Positions 44,509-54,082 of a DNA stretch of 64,000 nucleotides are shown piece after piece. The position numbers and the translations under genes are program-made. The notes under the pieces are model-generated. The model saw nothing but the letters and a program-made list of their open reading frames with translations. It had not been told where the DNA came from and did not search any database. Where the stretch lies: positions 166,293 through 230,292 of the forward strand of contig NZ_SCOH01000003.1 of NCBI RefSeq assembly GCF_005503445.1, read 5' to 3'. The stretch is from Chitinivorax sp. B (GTDB lineage Bacteria; Pseudomonadota; Gammaproteobacteria; Burkholderiales; SCOH01). Numbering within the stretch: position 1 is the stretch's first letter; each line of letters starts with the position of its first letter.

Positions 44509-45186
44509 TCAGCCCAGCAGTGCGAGCAAGGCTTTGGCTACACCTTCGGAGCTGGCAGGATTCTGTCCGGTGACAAGGCGCCCATCTGTCACGATGTGTG
44601 GGTGCCAGTCCGCACCTTTTTCGTAGTGACCACCAAGCCGTTGAAATTCGTCTTCAATCAGGAAAGGTACGACAGCAGCCAACCCCACGGCGGCCTCCTC
44701 GCTGTTGGAGAAACCCGTCACCTTGCGGCCGGCGATCAGCGGTTGCCCATTTACGTTGCGTGCTTTGATCAATGCCCCCGGGGCATGGCAGACCAAGCCA
44801 AGCGGTTTGCCAGTACGATCGGCAGCTTCGATCAATGCGATCGAGGCGGCGTCGTTGGCCAAATCCCACAACGGGCCATGGCCGCCAGGGTAGAAGACCG
44901 CGTCGTAATCTGCGACGGAGACGGATGCGAGCGGTAGCGTCGATGCCAAGTGTTGCTGTGCTGTGGGATCTTGGCGGAACCGTTGGGTTGCTGCGGTTTG
45001 CGCATTTGGCTCGTCACTTTTGGGATCAAGCGGTGGCTGCCCGCCAGCTGGCGAGGCCAGTGTCATGGTGGCCCCGGCGTCCTTGAACACATAGTACGGC
45101 GCGGCGAACTCTTCCAGCCAAAACCCGGTTTTGTGGCCAGTGTCGCCCAGGCGGTCGTGCGAAGTCAGGACCAGTAGCATTTTCAT
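44509..45186 (-). CDS. DJ-1/PfpI-family protein (type 1 glutamine amidotransferase-like)
   Basis: 225 aa. Conserved YDAVFYPGGHGPLWDL and nucleophile elbow LVCHAPGAL (Cys with following His), ending near GQNPASSEGVAKALL. Relatives act as glyoxalase III-type chaperones or proteases; activity here is unproven. AAAGG precedes ATG 45186. Divergent from the LysR gene at 45405, which probably controls it. Confidence 0.9.
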   Translation of the reverse strand: MKMLLVLTSHDRLGDTGHKTGFWLEEFAAPYYVFKDAGATMTLASPAGGQPPLDPKSDEPNAQTAATQRFRQDPTAQQHLASTLPLASVSVADYDAVFYPGGHGPLWDLANDAASIALIEAADRTGKPLGLVCHAPGALIKARNVNGQPLIAGRKVTGFSNSEEAAVGLAAVVPFLIEDEFQRLGGHYEKGADWHPHIVTDGRLVTGQNPASSEGVAKALLALLG

Positions 45187-45404
45187 GATGTTACCTTTCA
45201 ATATTGATGAGTAATGGCGCCCGCGACCAAGTTGAAGCGAAGACGCCGAATGTTTATCACAGCAGATGCTGACCTACTTCTTTTTCGTTCACATGGTTGA
45301 ACGAAGATCGTCCTGGGCTGCTGCTCGATGTCCGCTACTTTATTCCGCCCTTCTGCAGCGATAAACTATCTACCAACCAAATCATTTGTGCCTCAAAGGA
45401 CAAA

Positions 45405-46307
45405 ATGAGTCGCAAGTTCGATCACCTCGCCGACGTCGAAGTCTTTATGACCGTCATGGAACATGGCTCGTTGACAGCTGGTGCGGTTGCCCTTTCCACA
45501 ACGCCATCCGTCGCCAGCAGGGCCATCAGCCGGCTTGAAGCCAAGCTTGGGACGCAGTTGCTTCGGCGTACCACGCGCCAACTGAGCCTGACGGACGCAG
45601 GTAGAATGTATCTGGAGCAAGCCCGAATCGCCCTGTCGACGATTGATGAGGTTGAACGTGCAATCCAGGGGCAGGATGGTGAATTGACCGGCCTGGTGCG
45701 GATCAGTGCACCCACCACCTACGGACACTATCGGCTGCCGGCAAAACTACGCCGGTTCCGCGAGCGCTATCCCAACGTCAAAGTAGAACTACACATCGCC
45801 AACCGCAATGTCGATCTGGTCGCCGAAGGTTTTGACATGGCCATCCGCGTGGGCCGTCAGCCAGACAGTGGGTTGGTTGCACGTCAGCTGGAGGACGCAC
45901 CGAAATGCGTGGTGGCAGCGCCCGCTTATCTTGCGCGTGCGGGCCAACCAACCAGTCTGCAAGCGCTGGAAAGGCACACATGCTTGTCGTTTTTGATGCC
46001 CAGCACGGGACGCCCAAACCCTTGGACATTTCGTTCTGACGGCAAAGACATTGAATGGCTGCCACCGGCCACCATCACAGTCTCAGAAGATGTGCTGGGT
46101 GTGGTATCACTGGCAGAACAAGGGCTAGGGCTTTGCCAGATCTACGACTTTGTGGTGAAGGAATGCATTGATAGCGGCCGGCTCGTGGAAGTCCTGACCG
46201 AACTACGCGGTTACGCCAACCGCTTCTCGTTGATCTACCCACCGCATCGTCGTCTTTCTGCTGCCTCGAGAGCCATGATTGAAATACTGACCGAGACGAG
46301 CGATTGA
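45405..46307 (+). CDS. LysR-family transcriptional regulator
   Basis: 300 aa. N-terminal winged helix (VEVFMTVMEHGSLTAGAVAL, then TTPSVASRAISRLEAKLGTQLLRRTTR), followed by the periplasmic-binding-type effector domain. It belongs to the CrgA/DsdC-like subgroup with GLVRISAPTTYG. Start ATG 45405 with AAAGGA 5 nt upstream; the frame is open upstream but lacks a ribosome site. Divergent from the DJ-1/PfpI gene. Confidence 0.92.
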   Translation: MSRKFDHLADVEVFMTVMEHGSLTAGAVALSTTPSVASRAISRLEAKLGTQLLRRTTRQLSLTDAGRMYLEQARIALSTIDEVERAIQGQDGELTGLVRISAPTTYGHYRLPAKLRRFRERYPNVKVELHIANRNVDLVAEGFDMAIRVGRQPDSGLVARQLEDAPKCVVAAPAYLARAGQPTSLQALERHTCLSFLMPSTGRPNPWTFRSDGKDIEWLPPATITVSEDVLGVVSLAEQGLGLCQIYDFVVKECIDSGRLVEVLTELRGYANRFSLIYPPHRRLSAASRAMIEILTETSD

Positions 46308-46360
46308 GCAGCGCAGTGCTACTTTCAATCAACTAACCACTAACCCGTAGTTTGTACCAG

Positions 46361-46753
46361 CTATGCCTCGAAACGGTTGTTGGCGTCACGATCGCGCTCG
46401 TATCGCCTCGTGATCGGAAACGGCGGCAACCAGGACTCACGACGGACAGTCCAGAGTTCGTAGGTGGGTGTCAGTTGATCAGGGGTATCCAGGGTGCCCA
46501 GGTTGACTCCGATTTCATCTGCAGTGCGTGAGAATACGGGCGAACCGCAGCGGGGGCAGAAATACCGTCCGGCGTAATCACGTGTTTCGCCATCAATCGT
46601 CACCGCTTCCTGCGGGAACACCGCTGAAGCGTGAAAAAGCGCGCCATGATGCTTGCGGCAATCGAGGCAGTGACAAAGGCCGACCCGGTAGGGGCGTCCC
46701 GATGCCACTATTCGGACATTGCCGCAAAGGCAGCCACCTGTGAATCGGTCCAT
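46361..46753 (-). CDS. GFA-family (glutathione-dependent formaldehyde-activating-like) zinc protein
   Basis: 130 aa. Zinc-binding cysteines in GGCLCGNVR (residues 7-12), VGLCHCLDCRK (26-34) and FCPRCGSPVF. Small proteins of this fold bind glutathione adducts; most have no proven substrate. Stands alone, convergent with the LysR gene. Confidence 0.88.
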   Translation of the reverse strand: MDRFTGGCLCGNVRIVASGRPYRVGLCHCLDCRKHHGALFHASAVFPQEAVTIDGETRDYAGRYFCPRCGSPVFSRTADEIGVNLGTLDTPDQLTPTYELWTVRRESWLPPFPITRRYERDRDANNRFEA

Positions 46754-46963
46754 GCTGCATCCCCTGGAAAATCAAGCAGTCAGAATAGTTGCAACGGCAA
46801 ACAGTGTCCATCCACGGCAAGTGGCCATGCTTGGCACCGATATGAGCAGGTCGTTGCCAGTCACGCCATGTCATCCATGCCGATACAAAGCTGTCATTGA
46901 GCCAAACAAGCCTAGAGGGGTACATTATCGACCGTCGTTTTGACATCTTAAGGAAACGCCACA

Positions 46964-48628
46964 ATGAAGAAAAACAAAGCGTCCAGCACGGGTAACCCTG
47001 ATCCGCTCGACAATAGGCCAGATGCGCCTGCCGACCCATCCCGCCGCCGCCTGTTTGAAGGCTTGGCGGCGATTGGTGCCAGTACGATGCTGCCACTTTC
47101 CACCAATGCAGCTGCGACATCGCGCACCGGTTCGCTTGATAACAGACTGAAGGAGAAGGTCAAGCATGTTGTGGTGATCTATCTGGAAAACCGCAGCTTC
47201 AACAATCTGTTTGCTGCCTTCCCTGGCCTGAAGTCCCCGCTTTCTGACGCCAGCATTGAGCCTCAGAAAGATCGTGATGGTAGCGAACTCACGACCTTGC
47301 CCAAGGTATGGGGGGGAATGGTGCAACGTGGTCAGTCTGTGGGTGGCCAACATTATCTGATCAAGGAGGATGACATTTCAGGCTTGCCCAATGCACCTTG
47401 GGTTTTGAAAGATAAAAACAATGCGCCACTGCCTGAATCCATCATCACGCGCGATCTATGGCATCTGTTCTACCAGAACCAGATGCAGATCAACGGTGGC
47501 AAGAACGACAGCTTTGTGGCCTGGGCCGATTCAGGCGGCTTGCCGATGGGTTACTACAGCGAGACCCACAAGAATCTGAATTTGTGGGCGATTGCCCAGC
47601 AGTTCACGCTGTGCGACAACTTCTTCATGGCTGCATTTGGCGGCTCGTATCTGAATCATCAGTTTCTGATTTCTGCCCGCACGCCGGAATACTTCAATGC
47701 CCATGAGACAGCGGCCAAAAAGAAAATTGCAGTATTGGACGACGGCCCGACTGGTTATCGTCTGACGGTAGATCCCGCGTCACCGGACTCGGCGCTGGCG
47801 GGGCCACCCAAGTTTGTCAACAATGGTGCCATCACACCGGATGGCTTCGCCGTCAACACCATGGCACCGCCATACCAACCCAGTTTCGTCCGCCCGGCTG
47901 AAGGCGGCGACGACCGTTATGCTGATCCAAACGACCCGTCCACCCTGCCACCGCAAACCTATGACACCATTGGTGATCGGTTATCTGCCAAGGGTATCAG
48001 CTGGGCCTGGTATGGCGGTGCCTGGCAAACCGCGTTGAATGGCAAGGGTGGCGGCCACCTGCCTAACTTCCAATACCACCATCAGCCGTTCAATTACTTC
48101 AAGCGTTACGCTCCTGATACCGACGCTCGCACACGCCATCTGCGTGACGGTGGTGTGGGAGATAGCCCGATCAGCAACAAATTTCTGGCCGATGTGGTGG
48201 CGGGAAAACTACCGCCAGTCACGTTCTACAAACCGCAGGGCAACCTGAATCTGCACGCGGGCTATTCCGATGTAGAAAGTGGTGATCATCACGTTGCAAA
48301 CGTCTTGCAACACTTGATGAGCAGCCCGCAGTGGAAGAACATGGTCGTGATCATTACTTTTGATGAAAACGGTGGATGGTGGGACCATATTGCCCCACCC
48401 AAAGGTGACCGGTGGGGCCCGGGCAGCCGCATTCCGGCCATCATCGTTTCGCCGTTTGCCAAGAAAGGCTATGTCGACCATACGCTGTATGACACTACCT
48501 CGATCATCCGCTTCCTGTCACGTCGCTTCGACCTGCCGGACCTTGAGGGTGTCAAACTGCGTAATGAAGCCTTTCTGGCACGAGGTGCCACGCCCCCGGG
48601 TGATTTAACGGAGGCGCTGCAGCTGTAA
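46964..48628 (+). CDS. Phosphoesterase family protein (acid phosphatase/phospholipase C-like), Tat-exported
   Basis: 554 aa. The N-terminus has a twin-arginine signal (SRRRLFEGLAAIGAS, about residues 26-40), so it is exported folded. The phosphoesterase fold shows HVVVIYLENRSFNNLFAAFP (nucleophile region), and ITFDENGGWWDHIAPPK and GPGSRIPAIIVSPFA metal-site segments near the C-terminus. These match bacterial PLC/AcpA-type enzymes that hydrolyse phospholipids or phosphomonoesters. AAGGA precedes ATG 46964. Confidence 0.9.
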   Translation: MKKNKASSTGNPDPLDNRPDAPADPSRRRLFEGLAAIGASTMLPLSTNAAATSRTGSLDNRLKEKVKHVVVIYLENRSFNNLFAAFPGLKSPLSDASIEPQKDRDGSELTTLPKVWGGMVQRGQSVGGQHYLIKEDDISGLPNAPWVLKDKNNAPLPESIITRDLWHLFYQNQMQINGGKNDSFVAWADSGGLPMGYYSETHKNLNLWAIAQQFTLCDNFFMAAFGGSYLNHQFLISARTPEYFNAHETAAKKKIAVLDDGPTGYRLTVDPASPDSALAGPPKFVNNGAITPDGFAVNTMAPPYQPSFVRPAEGGDDRYADPNDPSTLPPQTYDTIGDRLSAKGISWAWYGGAWQTALNGKGGGHLPNFQYHHQPFNYFKRYAPDTDARTRHLRDGGVGDSPISNKFLADVVAGKLPPVTFYKPQGNLNLHAGYSDVESGDHHVANVLQHLMSSPQWKNMVVIITFDENGGWWDHIAPPKGDRWGPGSRIPAIIVSPFAKKGYVDHTLYDTTSIIRFLSRRFDLPDLEGVKLRNEAFLARGATPPGDLTEALQL

Positions 48629-48987
48629 AGCTTGTTCAAGGTGTGCAGTTCATGGCAGGTGGCGATTTGTACCGTGACCTGCCCACGCAGCACTACGCGA
48701 ACACATTGAGCAAATGACAGGCTAGCTTGACCTGCACCGGCCAGTCGGCTACCGCCGGTTGGTCATACTGCGGGCATGGCGGTCTTTCCCGTCCAACCAC
48801 CATCTGGCGAGAGGGTGGATTGTGCGATCGACTATTCTCATCTCATCATTAAAAGATTTCACGTGGCTAACATTGCAAGACGTGAATCGCATAACCCTAC
48901 AATATAGGGTTTCAATGTTTCGCAAAACGGCCGCATTGCTTGTGTATTGATGCCACGCCCAAGCGAGCACACATTCCAGGTAAGGAT
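48629..48987. other. Intergenic region upstream of queH
   Basis: About 359 nt without a supported gene. AACCCTA/TAGGGTT forms a 7-bp palindrome near 48892-48910. GGTAAGGAT precedes the queH start. Nothing else stands out. Confidence 0.4.
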
Positions 48988-49695
48988 ATGACTGAAACCA
49001 AGCGTTCACCGCTACCGCTTCCCAATGGCCAGAGCAAGGTGTTGCTGCATTCATGCTGTGCGCCCTGCAGTGGTGAGGTGATGGAAGCAATGCTGGCATC
49101 GGGGATCGATTTTACGATTTTCTTTTACAACCCGAATATCCATCCACGTAAAGAATATGAATTACGCAAGAACGAGAATATTCGCTTTGCGGAACAATTT
49201 GGCGTGCCGTTTATTGATGCCGACTATGATCGGGACAATTGGTTTGCTCGGGCCAAAGGGATGGAGAACGAGCCAGAACGCGGCGTTCGCTGCACCATGT
49301 GTTTCGACATGCGGTTTGAACGCACCGCATTGTATGCACATGAGCATGACTTTCCGGTCATCACCAGCTCACTGGGGATTTCGCGCTGGAAGAATATGCA
49401 ACAGATCAACGATTGTGGGCATCGCGCTGCGGCACATTATCCGGATTTGATGTATTGGGACTACAACTGGCGCAAAGGCGGGGGTTCCGCACGCATGATT
49501 GAAATCAGCAAGCGGGAAGCGTTCTACCAGCAAGAGTACTGTGGCTGCGTCTATTCACTGAGAGATACCAATCAACATCGGGTTGCGATGGGTCGGGAGC
49601 GGATCAAACTGGGCGTGCTTTACTATGCACCATCAGTCAATCAGGCGACCCATTCTACAGACACGAACGAATCGGAAACACCCGGTCAAGTTTGA
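48988..49695 (+). CDS. queH: Epoxyqueuosine reductase QueH
   Basis: 235 aa. Non-cobalamin epoxyqueuosine reductase finishing queuosine synthesis in tRNA. Diagnostic cysteines: [13 protein letters not shown] (residues ~21-33), [11 protein letters not shown], and YCGCVYSL near residue 190; also [11 protein letters not shown]. These bind Fe-S and a mononuclear iron. Start at ATG 48988 (MTETKRSPL). The C-terminal ~20 residues are a variable tail. Confidence 0.93.
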   Translation: MTETKRSPLPLPNGQSKVLLHSCCAPCSGEVMEAMLASGIDFTIFFYNPNIHPRKEYELRKNENIRFAEQFGVPFIDADYDRDNWFARAKGMENEPERGVRCTMCFDMRFERTALYAHEHDFPVITSSLGISRWKNMQQINDCGHRAAAHYPDLMYWDYNWRKGGGSARMIEISKREAFYQQEYCGCVYSLRDTNQHRVAMGRERIKLGVLYYAPSVNQATHSTDTNESETPGQV

Positions 49696-49830
49696 TCGGA
49701 GAAATGACCGTCATGGCGAACGTTCCACATCGGGCGGTGTCACTTGTTGCTCGTATCGTGCATTCCCATCCGCAATGTAAAGTTGACGGAACGGGAGGCT
49801 CCCCTTCATTTCCATGACTGATTGGGTTTC

Positions 49831-50628
49831 ATGACACATTCTCGTTACATCGCCTGGGGTGACAGTGCTGTAGGCAATCTGAAGCAATTGAATAAATTGA
49901 CCGGACAATCCCATGCCATCATTGCAGTTCTGGATGATTTCCGGATGGGGCCATTGTCGGACGCGGACCAGTTATCCCCTACCCTACGCACCGACTGGTG
50001 GAAAGCCGTGTGGTCCGCGCAATGGTGGTACAACGAAGCAGAATATGAAGCGGAATTGGTGGCGTATTTCGCCGAATCTCAACACCACCTGCTGTCGGCC
50101 CTGGCCACCCCAGAACCCATTACCATCTGGATTGGCAACAACGCGCATGACCGACTCATGTTGGCCATGATTGCAAGCCTGACACCAGAGCAGACCCCGC
50201 TGTCGATCGTGGATGTCACCGGACACGTACCCTATCATCATGAAGGGCAATACGCTGTCGCCATGTGCCCACCGGAATCGCTCATGCCGCTCGCCCCCCG
50301 GCCGCTTTCTGACACAGAACGCACCGAGCTTGGGCAGCTATGGGCGGACTGGAAATCAAAGGGATTGGGCTGGCGGGAAATCGACGCAGATGGCCGGATT
50401 GTGGATTACCCGCTGGATCATCTGGATGCAGTATTGCTGGCCAAAACAGCTGAACTGAGCCCGCAATCCTCCAGTCGTGTGGTGGGTGAAATCATGGGTC
50501 AGCATCCGGGCATGGTGCCAGACAGCTTCCTGTTCTGGCGTTTGGAGCTGCTTCGTCAAGCAGGCCGGGTTGTGTTCACACCACGTCAAGGCCCAGCCCC
50601 CCAGGCCCCGACAGTGACGCTCGCATAG
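49831..50628 (+). CDS. DUF1835 domain-containing protein
   Basis: 265 aa. Opens with the DUF1835 signature (IAWGDSAVGNLKQL, VLDDFRMGPLSDAD) and ends in a DUF3658-like helix-turn-helix region (LDAVLLAKTAEL, SQHPGMVPDSFLFWRLELL-like segment). Molecular function not established for the family. Start at ATG 49831 (MTHSRYIAWG). Single gene between queH and repeat copy B. Confidence 0.82.
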   Translation: MTHSRYIAWGDSAVGNLKQLNKLTGQSHAIIAVLDDFRMGPLSDADQLSPTLRTDWWKAVWSAQWWYNEAEYEAELVAYFAESQHHLLSALATPEPITIWIGNNAHDRLMLAMIASLTPEQTPLSIVDVTGHVPYHHEGQYAVAMCPPESLMPLAPRPLSDTERTELGQLWADWKSKGLGWREIDADGRIVDYPLDHLDAVLLAKTAELSPQSSSRVVGEIMGQHPGMVPDSFLFWRLELLRQAGRVVFTPRQGPAPQAPTVTLA

Positions 50629-50669
50629 CATGATGACCACCGCAACTAACCAGGTGACGGCATCATGTT

Positions 50670-50818
50670 CTGAGAACCTGTTCAAGGTCTGTCATGAACG
50701 GCTGCCAGCGGGGTGATGCGCCACACAAAAACCGGAATACAGGTGTGTGACACATGAAGATGTTGAGCAGCACATCAGCCCTGATCGCGTTTGCGCAATC
50801 AGACATTGAACAGGCACT
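50670..50818 (-). repeat. 150-bp inverted-repeat element, copy B
   Basis: Opposite orientation to copy A. Ends GAGAACCTGTTCAAGGTCT (50672-50690) and AGACATTGAACAGGCACT (50801-50818) are near inverted repeats. The inner blocks match copy A on the complement (CCGGTTTTTGTG, ATGTGCTGCTCAACATC). It fills most of the 354-nt gap between the DUF1835 and metallopeptidase genes. Confidence 0.72.
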
Positions 50819-50982
50819 GAAAGCGGCCAGACCACATTGCGTGATTCATGCAGCCACTTCACCGCTTCAGCAGAAAGGCCTCGCATTGCGAGGCTTTGCT
50901 GCTTGGCGCTACCGATTTGGATACTGAACCATGTGCCGTTACCTGTCGATGGCAACGAACCGGCCCAGCCACAAGATGATGC

Positions 50983-53037
50983 TTATCGAATGATGAAGTT
51001 ACCTGGCGAAACGGCAAAGAATACATGGTTCGCGCAGCTGACCTTGATCCTGGCTCGAGAGGTTCCATCAGGAACGGATGGCAACATGACGCTCGCGCTC
51101 CCGATGTTAGGTGCTGCAGCAAGCAGCGGATCAGGCAAATAGGTATAGCCGCCATTCAACGACAGATCGATACGCACCTGTTTGCATGAGATCGGTGCCT
51201 CATCGGTCTTTGCCACATCCCATCCAACCGTTTGCACCGAACCACCCGTCAGTACATCAAACTTTTTCGGCAATGTGACGGCAAACGCGCTGCCCGTGTT
51301 ACGCACGGCCAGTACCGTATCAGCGGTGGCAGTCGTGGCCTGTGTATCAAAGTTGTCACGCACGGTCAGGCGGAAGGTCAGCTTGCGATCCATTGCCGGG
51401 TAGGCTTCGCCATTCCCGAGTGGTTCGTCACCCAGTACCGCAGCCAGACGAGGGAAGACCCGCTCACCACTGGTATTGGGCAGATAGGACCGGAACAGGG
51501 GGCCTTTGCCATCGTCTTTGAGTACTTCCCCTTGTACTGGTCCTGCGTCCAGTTGCTCCCAAGCGTAGGTCAAGGTAGCGTCAGGGTTACCCGTTGCCTT
51601 GCCTTGCAATACAAAAGGTGTGCCCGCTGGAATCGTCAATGTCTTGAATCCACCCCCTGGCATGGTCTGCGGATCGATCCACGGCGCATCGTTGGCATTG
51701 ATGCTTTTCACTGCACATGCCCCACCTTTTGATGCGATCCAGGCTTGAATCTGATCCTGATTCACCGCATGGAAATAAGGATCGGAATTGCTTTGCAGAT
51801 TTTCCTTCACCCCACATATACCCGCATACCCCATGATGGTAGAACCACTACCTGGCTCCAGCGCGGAACGCTCCAGCGTGGACCGACGGCCATTGCAACG
51901 GTTGAAGCTGTGCCATGCGCCAAACTGGTGTCCTAATTCATGTGCTACATAATCGACATAGAACGCGTCGCCCACTGGATTGTTTCTTCCCGTAGTACCG
52001 GCAGCCTTGTTGTCGAGGCCAGGATTATCCATGCAGGTACTGCCGATACGGCCAACGACACCACCGCTGCCCAGATCGACCACATGGCCGATATCAAAAT
52101 TGGGGGCACCAATGACCTTGTTCACGTTTTCAACGTTTTGCAGCAGAATGTCGCCCGGCTGCTGGTAAGGGTCGGTGGCGGGATCGGTATAAATGATCTG
52201 GTCATTGTTGACGACCAGCGTCAAATGCACGCCAATGTCCTTTTCGAATATCTCGTTGACACGATTGATCATGAAGCTGACTGCAGCCAATCCGCCAGGC
52301 ACCGTGCCGCCAAACTTGCTGGTATAGGCGCTGGTTGCTGCAACGGCAATACGGTAGTTGCGACGGATGTTGCCACTGGCGGCCATCGCCTGTCTGTCAC
52401 GGGTCTTTGCAACGAACTCCGGTTGGTTGGCGAGGCGCTCCAACCCCTTCTCATGAAATGGCTGTACCGATGCGGGCAACGCACTGCGACGGAAGCTCCA
52501 GTATTGAGCCCCGTTGAGTGGCGCGATGAGCGCTTTGCCACTCAGCGTTTCCACTGGTTGCACCAACCAAGCGCCATCCTTCTCATACACGATGGCTTTC
52601 ATCCCTTGCGGTGAAACATCCAGACGCAAATGGCGGCCTTTGCCATCCGTTCCTTTCAGGCTGCGAATTTCCGGGTAACGCTGTGCCAACGAGGGTGGCA
52701 ATACACCGGAATCGGTTAGGATGAATTCGGTGAAGCCCCCTTCCGGCAACGGCAATGATAATCGAACGTTCGGGCCTGCCACCTTGTCAAGCGTATCACC
52801 GGCGCTGATGGGAATGGCGGCGATTTCCGCCTTCAGGCCGGCGAAATCAAGCGACACGGCCCGAAAACGGGCTGGCTGCGGGCCGACATTTTTATTGAGC
52901 GAACGGGCACCGTGCTGTGCGGGAAGATCCTCCCATAACAGTCGAGTGTCAGCAGCAAAAGCTGTCGCCGACACCGCACTGCCTGCCAGCACGATCAATG
53001 CATGTTGGATAAGACGGCGAGTTGATACTTTCGTCAC
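50983..53037 (-). CDS. Secreted reprolysin-like (M12B-type) zinc metallopeptidase
   Basis: 684 aa from GTG 53037 (GGAAGGA upstream), with a Sec signal peptide (LIQHALIVLAGSAVSATAFA). A pro-region of about 230 residues precedes the catalytic domain, which has the metzincin zinc motif HELGHQFGAWH near residues 364-374. After it come an Ig-like/PKD-type domain and a further beta domain ending in VSPGNFIIR. Probably an extracellular protease for nutrient acquisition. The frame is open 59 codons further upstream, but that part is hydrophobic and lacks a ribosome site. Confidence 0.87.
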   Translation of the reverse strand: MTKVSTRRLIQHALIVLAGSAVSATAFAADTRLLWEDLPAQHGARSLNKNVGPQPARFRAVSLDFAGLKAEIAAIPISAGDTLDKVAGPNVRLSLPLPEGGFTEFILTDSGVLPPSLAQRYPEIRSLKGTDGKGRHLRLDVSPQGMKAIVYEKDGAWLVQPVETLSGKALIAPLNGAQYWSFRRSALPASVQPFHEKGLERLANQPEFVAKTRDRQAMAASGNIRRNYRIAVAATSAYTSKFGGTVPGGLAAVSFMINRVNEIFEKDIGVHLTLVVNNDQIIYTDPATDPYQQPGDILLQNVENVNKVIGAPNFDIGHVVDLGSGGVVGRIGSTCMDNPGLDNKAAGTTGRNNPVGDAFYVDYVAHELGHQFGAWHSFNRCNGRRSTLERSALEPGSGSTIMGYAGICGVKENLQSNSDPYFHAVNQDQIQAWIASKGGACAVKSINANDAPWIDPQTMPGGGFKTLTIPAGTPFVLQGKATGNPDATLTYAWEQLDAGPVQGEVLKDDGKGPLFRSYLPNTSGERVFPRLAAVLGDEPLGNGEAYPAMDRKLTFRLTVRDNFDTQATTATADTVLAVRNTGSAFAVTLPKKFDVLTGGSVQTVGWDVAKTDEAPISCKQVRIDLSLNGGYTYLPDPLLAAAPNIGSASVMLPSVPDGTSRARIKVSCANHVFFAVSPGNFIIR

Positions 53038-53681
53038 TTCATTTCCTTCCAAGCAAATTAGAAAAAATGATTCAGAATTTACAAACACCAGCCCATGCAA
53101 TTTACAAAACCAACAATTCACAACCAAAAAAACGATTACACCTTTAAAATTTCCGAATGCATCATAGATACATGTAATCACGATTGCAACAGCACAAAAC
53201 AATACCAAGCCCAAATATCCACGACCACAAAAACCAATCTATGCACGATCAATATTACGATATACGGCAGTCATCAATGCCAAATCCATCATACCCTCAG
53301 CCCCATCAAGAAAAATCAGCTCAACCATTCAGATCGGGTCTGACAAGCCACCTGCCATCCACAACCGGCATGACCTGGTGAATATACAGCGATGATAAAT
53401 GACTTACCTCCATTCAAAACCATGAAAATAAAAAATTCCACCCAACCCAAGCGTCAAAGCATCCATCAACACCAATCATGAATCATCAAATACGGTCGAT
53501 CACAAATAGTCATGTCGCACACACATTTTCCACAACAAGAATAAATCGACAGCAGACAAAACGGAGCAGAACATCAATTCAGGCAGAAATGACCGGCAAT
53601 TCAACATCGAAAACCATGTTTAAACAGAAAAGCGGATACCAGAATAGGCTATTGAGTGGACGAGTGGTGACAAACAACTCA
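53038..53681. other. Long A/C-skewed gene-free region
   Basis: About 640 nt with no supported gene. The plus strand is strongly enriched in A and C and poor in G and T from roughly 53060 to 53500, so a transcript of the metallopeptidase (minus strand) would have a G/U-rich leader. Many short CA-rich runs but no exact tandem array. I see no clear promoter. Confidence 0.5.
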
Positions 53682-54074
53682 TCATTCAGCAGTGAAGTGG
53701 GCGCGTAGTCTCAGTGCCTGGCGCTTGAGTGCTCGCAAGACCTGTGCAAGGGCAGCTACAGCACGTGCCACACAACGCGAGCTGGTCTGCCAATGACAGA
53801 TGGACACCTGCTTGCAGCGCCGACCAAGCCTGGTCGCGTTACTGAATACGGCTTCATCACTGCAGGGTAGCTGGGGTGTAAAACGCAACAGCCCCTGATT
53901 GATTTGGGGTGCCCACATCAACCTGGCCCCAGGCAATGCGGCAATGTCCATCGCCCGCTCCTGGGCAGCATCGCAACACCAGTCGATCAATGCAGTCGCA
54001 CTATGCCGTCCATGCATGAAATACTGGCGCCCTGTCTGCTTTTCAACATGACACCACCGCTTGGCCGATAACGG
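53682..54074 (-). pseudogene. C-terminal fragment resembling a PLP-dependent decarboxylase
   Basis: Open from a stop at 54075-54077 to 53682 (about 130 codons). The part AALPGARLMWAPQINQGLLRF followed by QVSICHWQTSSRCVARAVAAL resembles the C-terminal domain of group II pyridoxal-phosphate decarboxylases (pattern ALPGVEVL..NQVLVRF...ISVSNWATT). No catalytic-lysine part is present and no start with a ribosome site, so this is best read as a decayed remnant. The assignment rests on a short pattern only. Confidence 0.4.
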
Positions 54075-54082
54075 TCACGGTG

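Noticed and set aside
48630..48715. Possible decayed fourth copy of the 150-bp repeat (CTTGTTCAAGGTGT near 48633)
   Set aside because: Similarity covers only about 14 nt at one end and a weak CATTGAGCAAAT at the other; inner blocks are absent.
50692..50955. 87-codon open frame on the minus strand downstream of the metallopeptidase
   Set aside because: It runs through repeat copy B and has no homology-like features or ribosome site.
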